Of a stretch of DNA of 64,000 bases, positions 10,381 to 21,179 are shown piece by piece. Origin of the DNA: Azadirachta indica (Eukaryota > Streptophyta > Magnoliopsida > Sapindales > Meliaceae); NCBI GenBank assembly GCA_022749755.1, contig CM040450.1, positions 9,570,913-9,634,912 on the forward strand, written 5' to 3'. Positions within the stretch are counted from its first letter, which is position 1, and the number at the start of each line of letters is the position of its first letter. Under the pieces are notes generated by a model. That model worked only from the letters and a program-made list of their open reading frames with translations, had not been told where the DNA came from and ran no database searches. The translations under genes and the position numbers were made by a program.

Positions 10381-10943
10381 ATTGATTTCTGGCGTTCTGA
10401 GACACGTCCATTTCCCTTCAAATACGAAATTTTAATGATCTCTCGTTGTTCGAACATGTTTTAACGAATTACAGACGTTTAGTTGTTATTAACTGCCTAG
10501 GAATAATTATTTAATCTTACCTTTTCGATATGGCTAATATTTCTTCCTATTTCTTGCCATTATTTGTTCTAACAATTGATATTTAAGTAATGAACATAGA
10601 AAGAAAATATCCGTCATTGTTTTTGTCTTTCTTCTATTCGAACTCTATAACCAGAGATTTTGGTTCAAAATTCGTAAGATTGGAGTTGGTACCTGGATAC
10701 TCGTATCTAGTAATAAATAACATGTATATGCATATTCCAAACATCACCCTGCCCAACCATAAATTTATTCTTGATAACTTTTCTCTAATTTCTTCAAATG
10801 TAGCAGTAATATACATGTAAAAGGCTGACGCTTTTTGGCACATTTAGTGTTGGATTCACGGTTGCTATACGTAGATTTTGTGATGGTAAGTAGGACGTTT
10901 CTTTTAAATGTTTCATATTAGAATGCATCTTGATTGTATGTAT
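10381..10943. other. 5' flank of copy a, homologous to 15,246-15,830
   Basis: Collinear with the 5' flank of the second copy (shared blocks such as GTTGTTATTA, TATGCAT.. and the TTTTTGGCACATTTAGTGTT block near 10,832 and 15,712). It acts here as a duplicated non-coding segment and may hold the original promoter. A minus-strand open frame at 10,634-10,843 lies in it but is not conserved as coding. Confidence 0.6.
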
Positions 10944-11594
10944 TGTTGGGTTGGACTTTACTCCTATTTATAGAAGGCCTAATTTTAAAGTTCACATGAT
11001 TAAAGAGATTTTAAGTTTATTTTGTGACTATATAAGATGTGTGTGAGAAGAGTAGTGTAAGCCGTAAAACGGAAAGACAGCACTTTTCTAGAAAATTTCA
11101 GTCCTGTGCAATTTTCATCAACCTAACGATTGGGTGGCGATTTAAACTCCGTTTTGGATCAAATTTTATGTAGAGATTCTACATACATAGTTCTTGATTA
11201 TGGACGGTGTGATTGACCATCAGAGCTCTTTAGCACGTGTAGAATTTACGTTTACAGTAGCTTTGATTTCAGAATTTTTTCTGCAGTCTTATTTTGACTC
11301 TTTCACTTTGGTGTTCATCTATTGGTGTATTTGATGAGATTTTTCTTTAGCTCTCACTTTGTGATTGAGTTTTTATTTATTTATAAGACTGTAATCCTGT
11401 AAGAAAACTTAGGTATTTCTTATTTGGTGGTAGTGAAAATTTTTTGGCCGTGATTTTTTTACTCTCACTCACATTGAGGGGGAGGTTTTTCCACATAAAT
11501 TTGGCGTTTCTTTTTTTTTTTTTAACTTAATTATTCTTACCGTTTTTATTGTTTTGATTTACTTGATTACTTCATTTTGGTTCAAGTAAGTGGG
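10944..11594 (+). mobile_element. Probable Copia LTR remnant
   Basis: Homology to the duplicated flank stops at 10,943 and a new segment starts TGTTGGGTTGG. Near its far end it has a G-rich tract and the GGTTTTTCCACATAAA motif (about 11,484-11,499) that is common toward the 3' end of Tork-like Copia LTRs. It abuts a truncated Copia reverse-transcriptase reading. I do not see a clear terminal CA or primer-binding site, so boundaries and identity are tentative. Confidence 0.4.
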
Positions 11595-12371
11595 AAGAAT
11601 TAGAGATAGAAAAGTTGGAAAGTTGTGGCTCACTTAAAAGAACTATGTGAAGAAAGTTCAAGAAAAGTTTAGCATACTTAATATTAAACCTGTAAAGGTT
11701 CCATTTGCAGCGCACTTTCGACTGTCTTCAAATCATTACTCGAAAATAAAGGTTGAGGTGGAGTACATGGCTCAAGTACCTTATACAAATGCTATAGGAT
11801 ATTTAATGTACAATGGTATGCACTAAACCAAACATTTCACAGGCAGTCAGTGTGGTAGTCAGATATCTTGCTAGCACAATCAATTATAGATTGTTGTATG
11901 ATCAAGACTTAGCCTCTAGTATGGTAATTGGATACATTGATTCAAATTATGCAATAGATCTAGATAATAAAAGATTATGGATTATAATTGGAGAAGGATT
12001 GATTTCATGAAATTTGCCTACAATCTACAGTTGCTCTATCTACTGCTGAAGTAAAGTATATGGTGATCGTTGAAGCAAGGAAAGAAGTTTTATGGTTAAA
12101 GGGTCTAGTTGAAGGACTTGACTTTAAGCAAGATGCTGTGCGAATAGAAAGTGATAGTTGAAGTGCTATATTTTTGGTCAAGAATCAAGTATTTCATACA
12201 AGTTCAAAATATATAGATGTTCAATATATCAAGATTAGAGAGTGGATCACTTCCAAAAAAATTTATTTATTGAAGGTTCACACAAAGGAAAATGCTATTG
12301 ATATATTGACTAAACCATTTCCTACAAAAAAGTTCAAGCATTGCTTGAACTTATTGCAAGTCATCTCATAG
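11595..12371 (+). pseudogene. Copia RT end and RNase H fragment
   Basis: The plus strand encodes the end of RT (IRDRKVGKLWLT, KNYVKKVQEKFS, then AHFRLSSNH) and the region before RNase H (VCTKPNISQAVSVVVRYLAS). It then encodes RNase H with TVALSTAE, EARKEVLWLKGLVEGL, VKNQVFHTSSKYIDVQYIKI and the terminal LTKPFPTKKFKHCLNLL. These are the conserved C-terminal motifs of Ty1/Copia polyproteins, in order. Stops and frameshifts (for example near 11,626, 11,815 and 12,160) break it. The fragment is followed at 12,456 by a matching 3' LTR. The gag and integrase parts of the same family occur at 48,132-50,828 and 63,189-64,000. Confidence 0.85.
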
Positions 12372-12455
12372 TAGGATGGTACCAATGTTAGTGCATTTGA
12401 AGGTACTTCTAAATTGAGAGATATATAAAAGTTGAAATTCGCTAAGGTGAAAATT

Positions 12456-13058
12456 TGTTAAAGTGTGACTTATTTTTAACATCCACTTGCAAAATTTGAA
12501 ATGTAGAAATTGGTGGTGGTCAGTGGAGAAAAAAATCGGTGGCCTCCATACGTAAGGGCTTATCTTAAAATGTTTTAATTTTTTTTATTTTTTTGGCTCT
12601 CAAATAGGATATAAATAGAATATTTCTCTCATTTGTAATTACATAAGAAAAAAATTGAGAGAGAATAGAGAGAGACATAGCCAAAATCTTAAGAGAAAGA
12701 AATGAGTTTGACTGTTATTTTGAGGTTAAGGTTGATATTTTTCATTTGGGTCCCTAGATTTGTAAGATTTACAGTGTTACTTAACGTTTCTGTAAGTTTT
12801 ACACTTGAGCCCATTTAACTTTGTGCGTATTTGCAAGTTGTACTCAAATTCTGTATTATCTTTTAATTTGATCCTAATAGAGTATTTGAAGTGTTCGAGG
12901 ACGTAGATAATATTTACCGAACCTCGTTAAAATTTTTGTGTCCTTTACTTTATGTTGTTGCATGTTTTTCAACTTTACTATTATTTAGATTTTTTAATTA
13001 TTATATTTTATAAGTTTTGTATTTTAGAGAATTATTGGGTCATTAAAATATCTCAACA
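12456..13058 (+). mobile_element. Copia 3' LTR (603 bp)
   Basis: Bounded by TGTTAAAG and TCTCAACA, preceded by a purine-rich tract (GCTAAGGTGAAAATT), with a TATAAATAG element near 12,609. It is homologous along its length to the LTRs at 47,600-48,131 and 62,663-63,188 but about 70 bp longer, mainly from a GAGAGA-rich segment around 12,650-12,715. It is followed by TATAA (13,059-13,063), the same five bases that precede the 5' LTRs of the other two copies. Confidence 0.85.
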
Positions 13059-13063
13059 TATAA
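13059..13063. repeat. Copia target-site duplication (right)
   Basis: TATAA directly after the LTR. The same five bases precede the 5' LTRs at 47,595-47,599 and 62,658-62,662, and occur once at the empty site 17,509-17,513. Confidence 0.6.
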
Positions 13064-14132
13064 ATTATATCTTTATTTAATAAAACATACGTGTTGAGAG
13101 AGTTAAATAAAATTTCTTATTAATTGAGACATTTAGGACAGCATTCTTAGCATTGTTTCTATCCCAATCAACCGTTAAGACTATTCCTTGTTAGGGCGTA
13201 AGAGTAAAATTGTGACAATGTACAGGTTACTACCTCTCTTACTTTGATTATGATCAATTTTTTCCCACGTTTTGTTGTATTATAATCTTTGCAGTTTCTC
13301 TTCGTGTACAATCTCCCAAGCAAATTCATTTCAAAAACTAATGCAGTACTATGACATCATTACCACATGTCATATGATTTCACTTGAGTAAAATAAAATA
13401 AATCGTACAGGACAACTGGTAATGATACATTATTTCCACGTCAATTTGTATGAATACAGTTGTTTAGCAATTTATATGCCTATCATTGTTGTTACTTTTA
13501 TACTTTTGTAATTGGAACGCTTTAATTTTTCTTTTTTTTTTTGAATATTAATATGCAATACCCAAAGGATCCTAAACATGATATCTACAATTGACTTAAA
13601 CAGAAAATTTATCTAATTATCTAAGCATAAAAAATCCCATAAGTATAAGGAAGATCAAGGAGAAGAAAGTAGTGAAATGGCAATATTATGCCATTTCCTT
13701 TTAAATGAATAAATACCAAAGGCATATTGATATCGATCCAACATTCTACAATTTGTGTCAAATATCTAGTCACTCATGTATGTTGTAGTTCCTTTAAGGA
13801 CTCGTACATGGTCCTTAGTGCTTGAATGTCAAATTATAACAATGTAGCATTGAACTACTAAGAACTACAAAGTTTGTAAGATAAATGGACATTCGCATTT
13901 AATAAATGTTGACTAAATATCTTTAAACAATTTTCTATGAATGAAACTCGATTGGATGTGATAAGTAGGCTTTAGATTATAGTGAATAGGTTATGTAGTT
14001 TACAAATTAGAGTAGCCTGATAGAATTTTGAAAGTTAACATTGATATTGTATACGAGACTAGTACATTTAATTGGTTATAACTGCTACACAAGGGTCATG
14101 TCGAGGAATGTTGTAAGACATCAAGGAACACG
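13064..14132. other. Duplicated non-coding block C
   Basis: Nothing coding seen. Its first ~110 bp match 17,514-17,622, and 13,180-14,132 matches 60,171-61,168. It is the 3' flank of the minus-strand repeat-protein pseudogene. Confidence 0.65.
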
Positions 14133-15245
14133 CTATTTCAATGGCAGTCTTTCATATCCTGGCAGCTTGTGAGAAGGCTCGAACTAGTGAACAGACACTT
14201 ATAAAAGTTTCGGTGGTGCTAGTGACTTTTCATATCTTGGAGGCCTATAAGAAGGCCTTGAACAATGAATGGATACCTTTCCCAACGTAAAAAAGGATTC
14301 CATCAAACGCGGTGGTCTTTCATAGCGCAGAAGTCTATTGGAAGGTTCAGAGTGATGAATAGACACTTTTTCTAATGTAGATAGCGATTTTGATGAATGC
14401 AGTGGTCTTTTATATCCTCAAGACCTATTGGAAGGTCCAAAGTAATGAATTGATATCGTTTTTGACGTAGAAAGCAATTTCGTCGAAAGCGGCAGTCTTT
14501 CATATATTGAAGGCCTATTAGAAGGTCTAGAGTGATGAGTGGACATCTTTCTTGATGTAGAAAACAATTCCATCAAATACAGGCAGTCTTGAATCCTTAA
14601 GCCAATTAAAAGGTTCTGAATGATAAGTGGACACTTTTTTTGACGTAGAAAGCAATTTCGTCGAAAGCGGCGGTCTTTCATGTAATAAAGGCCTATTAGA
14701 AGGTCTAGAGTGATGAATAGACATCTTTCTTGATGTAGAAAACAATTCCATCAAATACGGGTAGTCTTTCGAATCCTTAAGCTGATTAAAAGGTTCTAAA
14801 TGATGAGTGGACACCTTTTCTGACGTAGAAAGCTAATTTCGTCGAATGTGGTGGTCTTTCATAAACGGAGGCCTATTGGAAGTTTAGAGTGATGAATGGA
14901 CACTTTTTCCAATGTAGATAGTGACTTTGTTGAATGCAGTGGTTTTTTTTTTATCTTGGAGGCTTATTAGAAGGTTTGGAGTGATGAACGGACACCTTTC
15001 CTGATGTAGAAAGTGATTTTGTTGAGCGATGCTTGTTTGTATTAAAGAGGCCTATTAGAAGTTCTAGAATGATGAATGGACACTTTTTCCAACATGAAAA
15101 GAGATTTTACAGATTCAGGCAGACTGTGAAATTCTGTTGGGGTATTATCAGTTGTTGGAGGAGGAATTGGCTTTCCCTCTAAAGCCAGCGCAAGTCAAAA
15201 TACCACAACCAACAACATTAAACCAGCTTCTCCTATTATTTTCAT
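14133..15245 (-). pseudogene. Secreted 30-aa-repeat protein, near full length but broken (copy b)
   Basis: Read on the minus strand from an ATG (complement 15,243-15,245) to a TAG (14,133-14,135), the span is 1,113 bp. It starts with a hydrophobic signal-peptide-like segment (GEAGLMLLVVVF, then LALALEG), followed by KPIPPPTTDNTPTEFH, then about ten repeats of 90 bp (30 residues). The recurring core is KVSIHHSRPSNRP followed by Y-E-R/K-x-P and STKSLSTS. The last, shorter unit ends EPSHKLPGYERLPLK. Repeat spacings measured at the same base are 78, 90, 90, 90, 88, 90, 90, 89, 92 and 88 bp. A stop inside the signal region, stops near 15,040 and 14,960 and several indels break the frame. The opposite strand has two consecutive stops in most units, so the minus strand was the coding one. 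I know no family with this sequence. The architecture resembles precursors of repeated secreted peptides or repetitive cell-wall proteins. Confidence 0.55.
14180..15085. repeat. 90-bp minisatellite underlying copy b
   Basis: Eleven anchors of the form GATGAATGGACAC (with variants) recur at 14,193, 14,271, 14,361, 14,451, 14,541, 14,629, 14,719, 14,809, 14,898, 14,990 and 15,078. Six of the ten intervals are exactly 90 or 78 bp, so the length is usually a multiple of three, as expected of coding repeats. Confidence 0.9.
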
Positions 15246-15830
15246 TTTTCATTGCATTGAATTATGGCATTCTAACACACGTCTATTTCCCTTTTAAATA
15301 CAAAATTTTAACGATCTCTTATTGTTCGAACGTATTTTAACAAATTATAGACATTTAGTTGTTATTATTTACCTAGGAATAATTGCCTAATCTTACCTTC
15401 TCTATAAGGCTAATATTTCTTCCTATTTCTTGATTAGTTGTTCTAACAATCTATATTTAAGTAACGAACATAGAGAGAAAATACCTGGCATTGTTTTTTT
15501 TTTTTCTTTATTCTATTCGAACTTTCTAACTGGACATTTCGGTTCAAAATTTATAAGATTAGAGGTGGTACCTTGATACCCTTATCTAGCAATAAATAAC
15601 ATAGATATGCATGGTCCAAACATTACCCTGTCTAACCATATTTTTATTATGGATAACTTTTCTCTAATTTCTTTAAAAGTAGCACTAATATACATGTAAA
15701 AGGCTGACACTTTTTGGCACATTTAGTGTTGAATTCATGGTTACTGTATGTAGATTTCTGTGGTGATAAGTAGGACGTATATTTTAAATGTTCCAAATTG
15801 GAATGCATCTTGGTTGCATGTATTATTATG
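15246..15830. other. 5' flank of copy b
   Basis: Homologous to 10,381-10,943 across most of its length, so the duplication carried the upstream region. No clear TATA box could be assigned for the minus-strand gene. Confidence 0.6.
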
Positions 15831-17007
15831 TTTTGGTCCATTTATATCAAAATTCAAAGCAAATGAATCCTGAGTTTGATCAAGAGTGAATATAAAGGAA
15901 TAAGAGAAATGATGTAAATATCTATATAGGTACACATGCAGGTGAATATCGATAACGACAATTCCTTATGCAATATTTTATGAAAAAATGTCACTTTAGC
16001 CTCTAACAAATTTGTTGGAGGAAAAGTATCACTAAATTTCCTTAATCTTTCAAAAAATGTCTACCTACTGCATCACTTTGATGTCTGTTTAAGAAACATG
16101 CCTTTTAAAGATTTCACTTCTGTCTCACTTTTAGTCCCGCTAATTCGCTTCCTTAATTCCATCCATTTCATTGTTTCTCTTTACTCTATTGTTTCACTTT
16201 TGTTTCCTGAACTTTGTTCAAACTCACTAATTGATGAATTGCTAAACAATCTATTTGAAAATGCTTAACGTACAATGTAATATATAAACTGAGTAGGAAT
16301 TTTTTTTTTAAAATCATTTTTCTCTGACACCTTTACCTAAATTTGTCATCGTCTAGAAAACTTTATACTAATTCTCTTTTACAATTCCAATATACCGACA
16401 CCCATCTAATATTTTTGCATGTTGCTCATTGTAGTATGCAAGAAATAAAATAAAAATGAAGTAATAGAGCGTGATGTGGTGTCGCGGGATGACTTTAGTT
16501 TGTTTTGTGTAGGGCGCTGTAAATAAAAAATTAGGTGAGTGCAGTGTCATTGCAAAGCTTTCGATAAGACGAATAGAACTCATCGCCTCAAGGGGATGAC
16601 CTCGCGAATTTTCGCAAAATTTTGCTATTTAGGGCTTTAAAATCGCCTTCGAAATCATTGTGCAATTTCCTAACGTAACTTTTAGGAGTTGATCGTCAGT
16701 TCTTTTATTTTCTTTATTTTGATTTCTACTCTTTTGGGTTTTTATAAGATCCTTAACTCGTTTTAATTTAAAAAATCGCTAGCTTAAGCACATTTTTGTC
16801 TTTTAGGAATTTTAGCATAATAGGGCCACAAACCCTAGTTTTGTCATCCATCCACAACAAGAAAAGAATTTTCTATTTGAGAAATTCTCTTATTGTTTTT
16901 ACTACGTCCTTTAACAGGTTTTTCTTTAGTTGTTGAATTCTAGAACCCCTTAAACCATGTTGCACTCTTATTTTCTTCCAATATATGAAAGTGAAAAGAA
17001 AAACACG
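15831..17007. other. Non-coding, includes duplicated block B
   Basis: From about 16,130 onward it matches 46,239-47,098, and from about 16,480 also 61,661-62,161. A relatively G+C-rich stretch at 16,470-16,680 contains GGTGTCGCGGGATG and CTTTCGATAAGACG. No gene recognised. Confidence 0.6.
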
Positions 17008-17157
17008 ATGGACAAATATTGTTTACGTATAAGAAGCCAATGGAAGCAAATGGGCCTGAGGAGCAAAACTAAGCTTCTACTTTCTTCCATTCTTTTTACG
17101 CTCCTCTTTGTTGGTTTATGTAGTTTTTGCATCTTCCCTTATTCTCTGTTCAAGTGA
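17008..17157 (+). CDS. 49-codon ORF in block B, copy 1
   Basis: ATG in a favourable plant context (A at -3, G at +4) opens a 49-codon frame: a basic amino end (MDKYCLRIRSQWKQ, then RSKTK) followed by a hydrophobic segment (LLLSSILFTLLFVGLCSF) that could be a signal anchor or signal peptide. The frame, start and stop are kept in all three block-B copies (17,008; 47,099; 62,162), and the frame is also open for at least 15 codons upstream. Most differences between this copy and the 47,099 copy change an amino acid, so there is no sign of selection for the protein. I do not recognise it. It may be a chance frame inside a repeat. Confidence 0.25.
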   Translation: MDKYCLRIRSQWKQMGLRSKTKLLLSSILFTLLFVGLCSFCIFPYSLFK

Positions 17158-17619
17158 TTATGTGATCCTGTACCAAGTAAATAATTCGAATTCGTCATAA
17201 CACCAGTGCAAAGTACTTTTCTCTTTTGCTACTAGTTTAAAACAAAGGAAATCTTTTCTCAATGGAGTATCACAAGATAAATCTATAGATTTTTAAAGTT
17301 TTATGAAATACTAAAATATATTTATCCCCTTTTATTTGCAACCTTTAAGTCATTAATTCTCTTCGTTGACGAAGGAGAAAGTTAGCTACTTTTGTCATTC
17401 ACTGTGGAGGAGAACAAACATATATTTGTAGTTGAAAATTTAATCAGCAACACATGATCTTAGAAGTTAACGAAAACAAATGCTAATGGGACCAGTTACA
17501 TACAATGTTATAAATTACGTCTTTATTTAATAAAACATACGTGTTGAGAGAGCTAAATAAATAAAATCTCTTATTAATTGAGACATTTAGGGTAGCATTC
17601 CTAGCTTTATTTCTATCCT
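17158..17619. other. Non-coding end of block B and start of block C
   Basis: Matches the 3' part of block B at 47,249-47,599 and 62,312-62,662, then passes without interruption into sequence matching 13,059-13,170. It is the uninterrupted (empty) version of the Copia insertion site; the single TATAA is at 17,509-17,513. Confidence 0.7.
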
Positions 17620-17876
17620 ATACTAAATAGCACAACTTTTCTTTATTATTATCTAGACAAAGATTTCAATCTTCCAAAAGCACAAAACAATGAAGTCTCT
17701 ACTGATCCTCCCTCCTAAAATTGTATATTCAACATGTAAAATATTACTGACAAGGGACAAGTAGTCAACATGGTAAATATAACGATTTCAATATTGTAAA
17801 TATAAATTATAGTTTTTTCAATAAGTTAGAAAAAAATTTTGACTTATGAATTTGAAGTAGAATAAGTGTAAATCTG
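17620..17876. repeat. Fragment of ECA1-array 3' flank
   Basis: Matches sequence about 1 kb downstream of the ECA1-like genes (35,580-35,815 and 53,585-53,835), including CAAAGATTTCAATCTTCC and the beginning of the 300-bp repeat. It is cut at about 17,876 by the Athila-like element; collinear array sequence resumes at 29,775. Confidence 0.75.
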
Positions 17877-17878
17877 GA

Positions 17879-19270
17879 GGAATGGTTCAGCAGAATCAAT
17901 ATGGAGGTTTATCTCATGAGGATCCTAACGTTCATTTAGCCATGTTCTTGGAAGTTTATGACTCCATCAAGATGAATGGGACCAAGACCTGATTTGCATG
18001 AGATTGTTCCTATTTTCATGAAGAGACAAGGCTAGAGGATGGTTACAATTGTTACCTAGAATCATAAGCATATGGGAAGAATTGGCCTAGAAATTCCTCA
18101 CCAAATTCTTTCTATCATCAAAGACTTCACAAGTAAGGGACGATATTGTACAGTTTAGGCAACTGGACTTTAAGCTATGGTATGAGTCATGTGAGTGATT
18201 CAAGGATTTAGTCACGAAGTGTCCTCAGCAGAGTTACTAAGATTAATTCCAGATACAATTGTTCTACAATGGATTGAATGGCAAACTCAAACAATTGTAA
18301 ACGTGGTAGCTAGTGGTACTTTGTTGTCTAAGATGGTTGAGGAAGCTTGTGCTTTGTTTGAAGAAATGACATGCAATAACTATCAACAATCTAGTGAGAG
18401 GTCAATTGTGAAGAGAGCTGCATGAGTTCATGAGGTAGATCCTATGGTATTACTTTCAGCTTAAATAGCAATTTTGGCAACCAAATTCAAAACCTTACCA
18501 CAACGGATGAATCTTTAAGTTAAGAGAAAGTAATGGTTGCTAGTTCACAATATATTGATGAAAGTTTTAGGGTAGAGCAGTGCTAATACATTAATAATTG
18601 GAACTATAACTTCTAGCTAAATAAGTACTTGCCAATTCACTATCATCTTGTACTCTGTAATCATGAGAATTTCTCATATGAAAATTAGAGAAATGCTTTG
18701 CAACCATATCACCAATCAGACTTCTAACAATAGATGGTGTAAAAGAAACTATCTTTGGAAGATCTCTTGGGAACATTTAAAAGAAACTTCAACAAGATGA
18801 AGTTTGACTTGATAGCATTGAGACTTGTTGTGCTAGCTTGCCAATTCAATTAAAGAGCAATCATCTAGAAAGTTCCCTGGTGACACGAAGCCCAATAATA
18901 AAGATTAATGTAAGGCAATCACTTTTAGAAGTAGTAAGGAGTTTGAGCCACCTAAGCCTAAGGAGAATGAAGCTAAGGAGGATAAAATAAAGAAGAGTGA
19001 AGTGATTGGGAAGGAAGTTAAAGAGGAATCACCAAAGTAAATGTCTAAACCATATGGGATTTCATTTCTGAATAATCCTTCAATGATTGTACCACTATCA
19101 CCTTTTCCTCAAACGTTTCAAAAGAAAAAGCTTGATGCTTAATTCTCCAAGTTCCTGGAAATGTTCAAAAAGCTTCATATTAATATTTTATTTGTGGATG
19201 CATTGGAAAAAATGCCCAATTATGCAAAGTTTATAAAGGAAGTAATGTCAAAGAAGAGGCATTTGGAGGA
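17879..19270 (+). pseudogene. Athila gag remnant (element 1)
   Basis: Capsid-type motifs GGLSHEDPNVHLAMFLEVYD (amino end) and, in the 18,195-18,425 open frame, TQTIVNVVASGTLLSK and ALFEEMTCNNYQ identify the Gypsy gag capsid domain. The gag-protease linker is visible at about 19,145-19,270 (FSKFLEMFKKLHINI, then YAKFIKEVMSKKRHLE). Multiple stops and a short unrelated-looking stretch (18,590-18,780) interrupt it. It once packaged element RNA. Confidence 0.8.
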
Positions 19271-19379
19271 ATATGAGACAAATTAATGGAGGAGTGAGTT
19301 CAATCCTTTAAAGTAAGTCACTGAAGAAAGCAAAAGATTCTGGTAGCTTCACTATCCCATGTACGATTGGAAAATCTAA

Positions 19380-19680
19380 TTTTGAGATGGCATTTTGTAA
19401 TTTGGGTATAGGTATTAACCTTATGCTACTTTTGATTCTTTAGAACTTGGGCTTGGTAAAAGTCAAACCAACGCCATTTCATTACAAATGGCGGATCGCT
19501 CACTCACTTATTTACGAGGAATCATTAAAGATGTGCTAGTGAAGATGGATAAGTTCATTTTTTTGGTTGACTTTGTGGTGTTGGATATGGAAGAAGATCG
19601 TGAGCTTCTTATCATACTTGAAAGGCCATTCTTGGATACCGGTAAGGCTTTGATCGGCGTGCCCAATAATAAAGATTAAT
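19380..19680 (+). pseudogene. Aspartic protease region (element 1)
   Basis: Open from 19,488: MADRSLTYLRGIIKDVLVKM, KFIFLVDFVVLDMEEDRE and LIILERPFLDTG. This is the second half of the retroviral-type aspartic protease of Athila elements, with ILGRPFL changed to ILERPFL. The first half with the catalytic Asp is out of frame and damaged (about 19,380-19,470). Confidence 0.75.
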
Positions 19681-20240
19681 TGAAAGCTCACCCTTCAGTC
19701 AATGAAGAAGAGGTAAAATTTAACATTTACAACACTGAAATTTCTAGATGAGGTACATACTTGCAATTGAATTGATTTAATTTCAAAGTGTGTGAAAGAT
19801 ATGTTATGTGATGTGATGCCTAAAGATCCATTAAAGAAATGACTTGTGAAATCTTTATATAAAAATGAAGTGTTACATGACTTTAATCTTGATGGAGAAT
19901 TTGATGTTGATTGTGGAGAACTGATTAATGAAGTTTGTGCATTATAAGCTTTACTCATTGTTGATTGTGAATTTTATTGGAAGTGAATTGAAAAATGAAG
20001 GGATTGAAACTAAGAAGGCTATGAAGATTTCTCATAATGGTTTAATGCTTAACAAAATTATTGGACCATTTGAGATATGCTTTTTTGGTAGAAATTCAAC
20101 GTTTTTGGTAATTATCTTGGTACTTTTGAATCAAGATAAAGAGATAAAATTACTTGAAGTGTTGAGGAAGCACAAGTCTTCTATGGGTTGGTCTATAGCA
20201 AAAATTAAGGGTATTAGTCCGGCCATTTGTATGCAAAATT

Positions 20241-21130
20241 TTGATGGAAGAAAACTACAAACCATCTATTGAGCATCAGTGTAGACCTAACTCGGTGATG
20301 AAGGAAGTTGTGCGTGTAGAAGTATTGAAATTGTTGAATGTAGGGATCATTTATGCCATTTTTGATAGCTTATGGGTTAGTCCAATTCTAGTTGTGCCTA
20401 AGAAAGTGGTGATGACAATTGTGACGAATGATGACAATGAGTTAATTTTTGTAAGAATTGTGATTGGGTGACTTATGTGTATTGATTACCAAAAACTCAA
20501 TAAAGCAACAAGGAAAGATCACTTCCCACATCTATTCATTGATCAGATGTTGGATAGATTGGCGAGGTATCAATATTATTGTTTTCTTGATATTCCGGAT
20601 ACCATTAGATTGCTATAGCCCATGAAGATCAAGAGAAGACTACTTTTACATGCCTATATGGTACTTTTGCTTTTCGCAGAATACCCTTTGGTTTATGTAA
20701 TGGCCCTACTACTTTTCAAAAATTTACGATGGCAATCTTTGCGGATATGGTAGAGGAGATAATAAAGATATTCATGGATAATTTTTCTGTGTTTGGTGCA
20801 TCATTTCATATATGCCGTCATAATCTTTCTCTAGTTTTGCATAAGTGCCAAGAAACAGACTTAGTACTCAATTGGGAAAAGTGTCACCTCATGGTATAAG
20901 AGGGGATTGTTTTTTTTTGACATAGAATCTTGTCAAAAAGAATTGAGGTTAATAATGCCAAGATCACAACAATCAAAAAACTGACACCATGCAAGAAAAT
21001 CAAAGGAATATGAAGCTTTCTTAGACATGTTGGGTTTTACAGGAGATCCATCAAAATTTTTTCTAAGATTATAAAACCTTTATGTAATCTACTTGAAAAA
21101 GACGTTGTGTTTGACTTTAATGATGATTGT
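20241..21130 (+). pseudogene. Reverse transcriptase (element 1), catalytic motif altered
   Basis: The RT fingers are in frame at 20,241-20,471 (MKEVVRVEVLKLLNVGIIY and LWVSPILVVPKK), followed by CIDYQKLNKATRKDHFP and IDQMLDRLARY. The catalytic box at 20,771-20,788 reads F-M-D-N-F-S where active enzymes have M-D-D, so one metal-binding Asp is Asn. Frameshifts around 20,600-20,760 and 20,900 kill the frame. Compare element 2, where M-D-D is kept. Confidence 0.8.
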
Positions 21131-21179
21131 TTGTAAGCATTCAAGTTGATCAAGAAGAATCCGTTAGCGCCCTAATTAT

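Noticed and set aside
14180..15085. CRISPR-like or centromeric satellite interpretation of the 90-bp repeats
   Set aside because: The repeats are contiguous without unique spacers, few in number, kept in a three-base phase, and attached to a signal-peptide-coding end; a coding origin explains them better.
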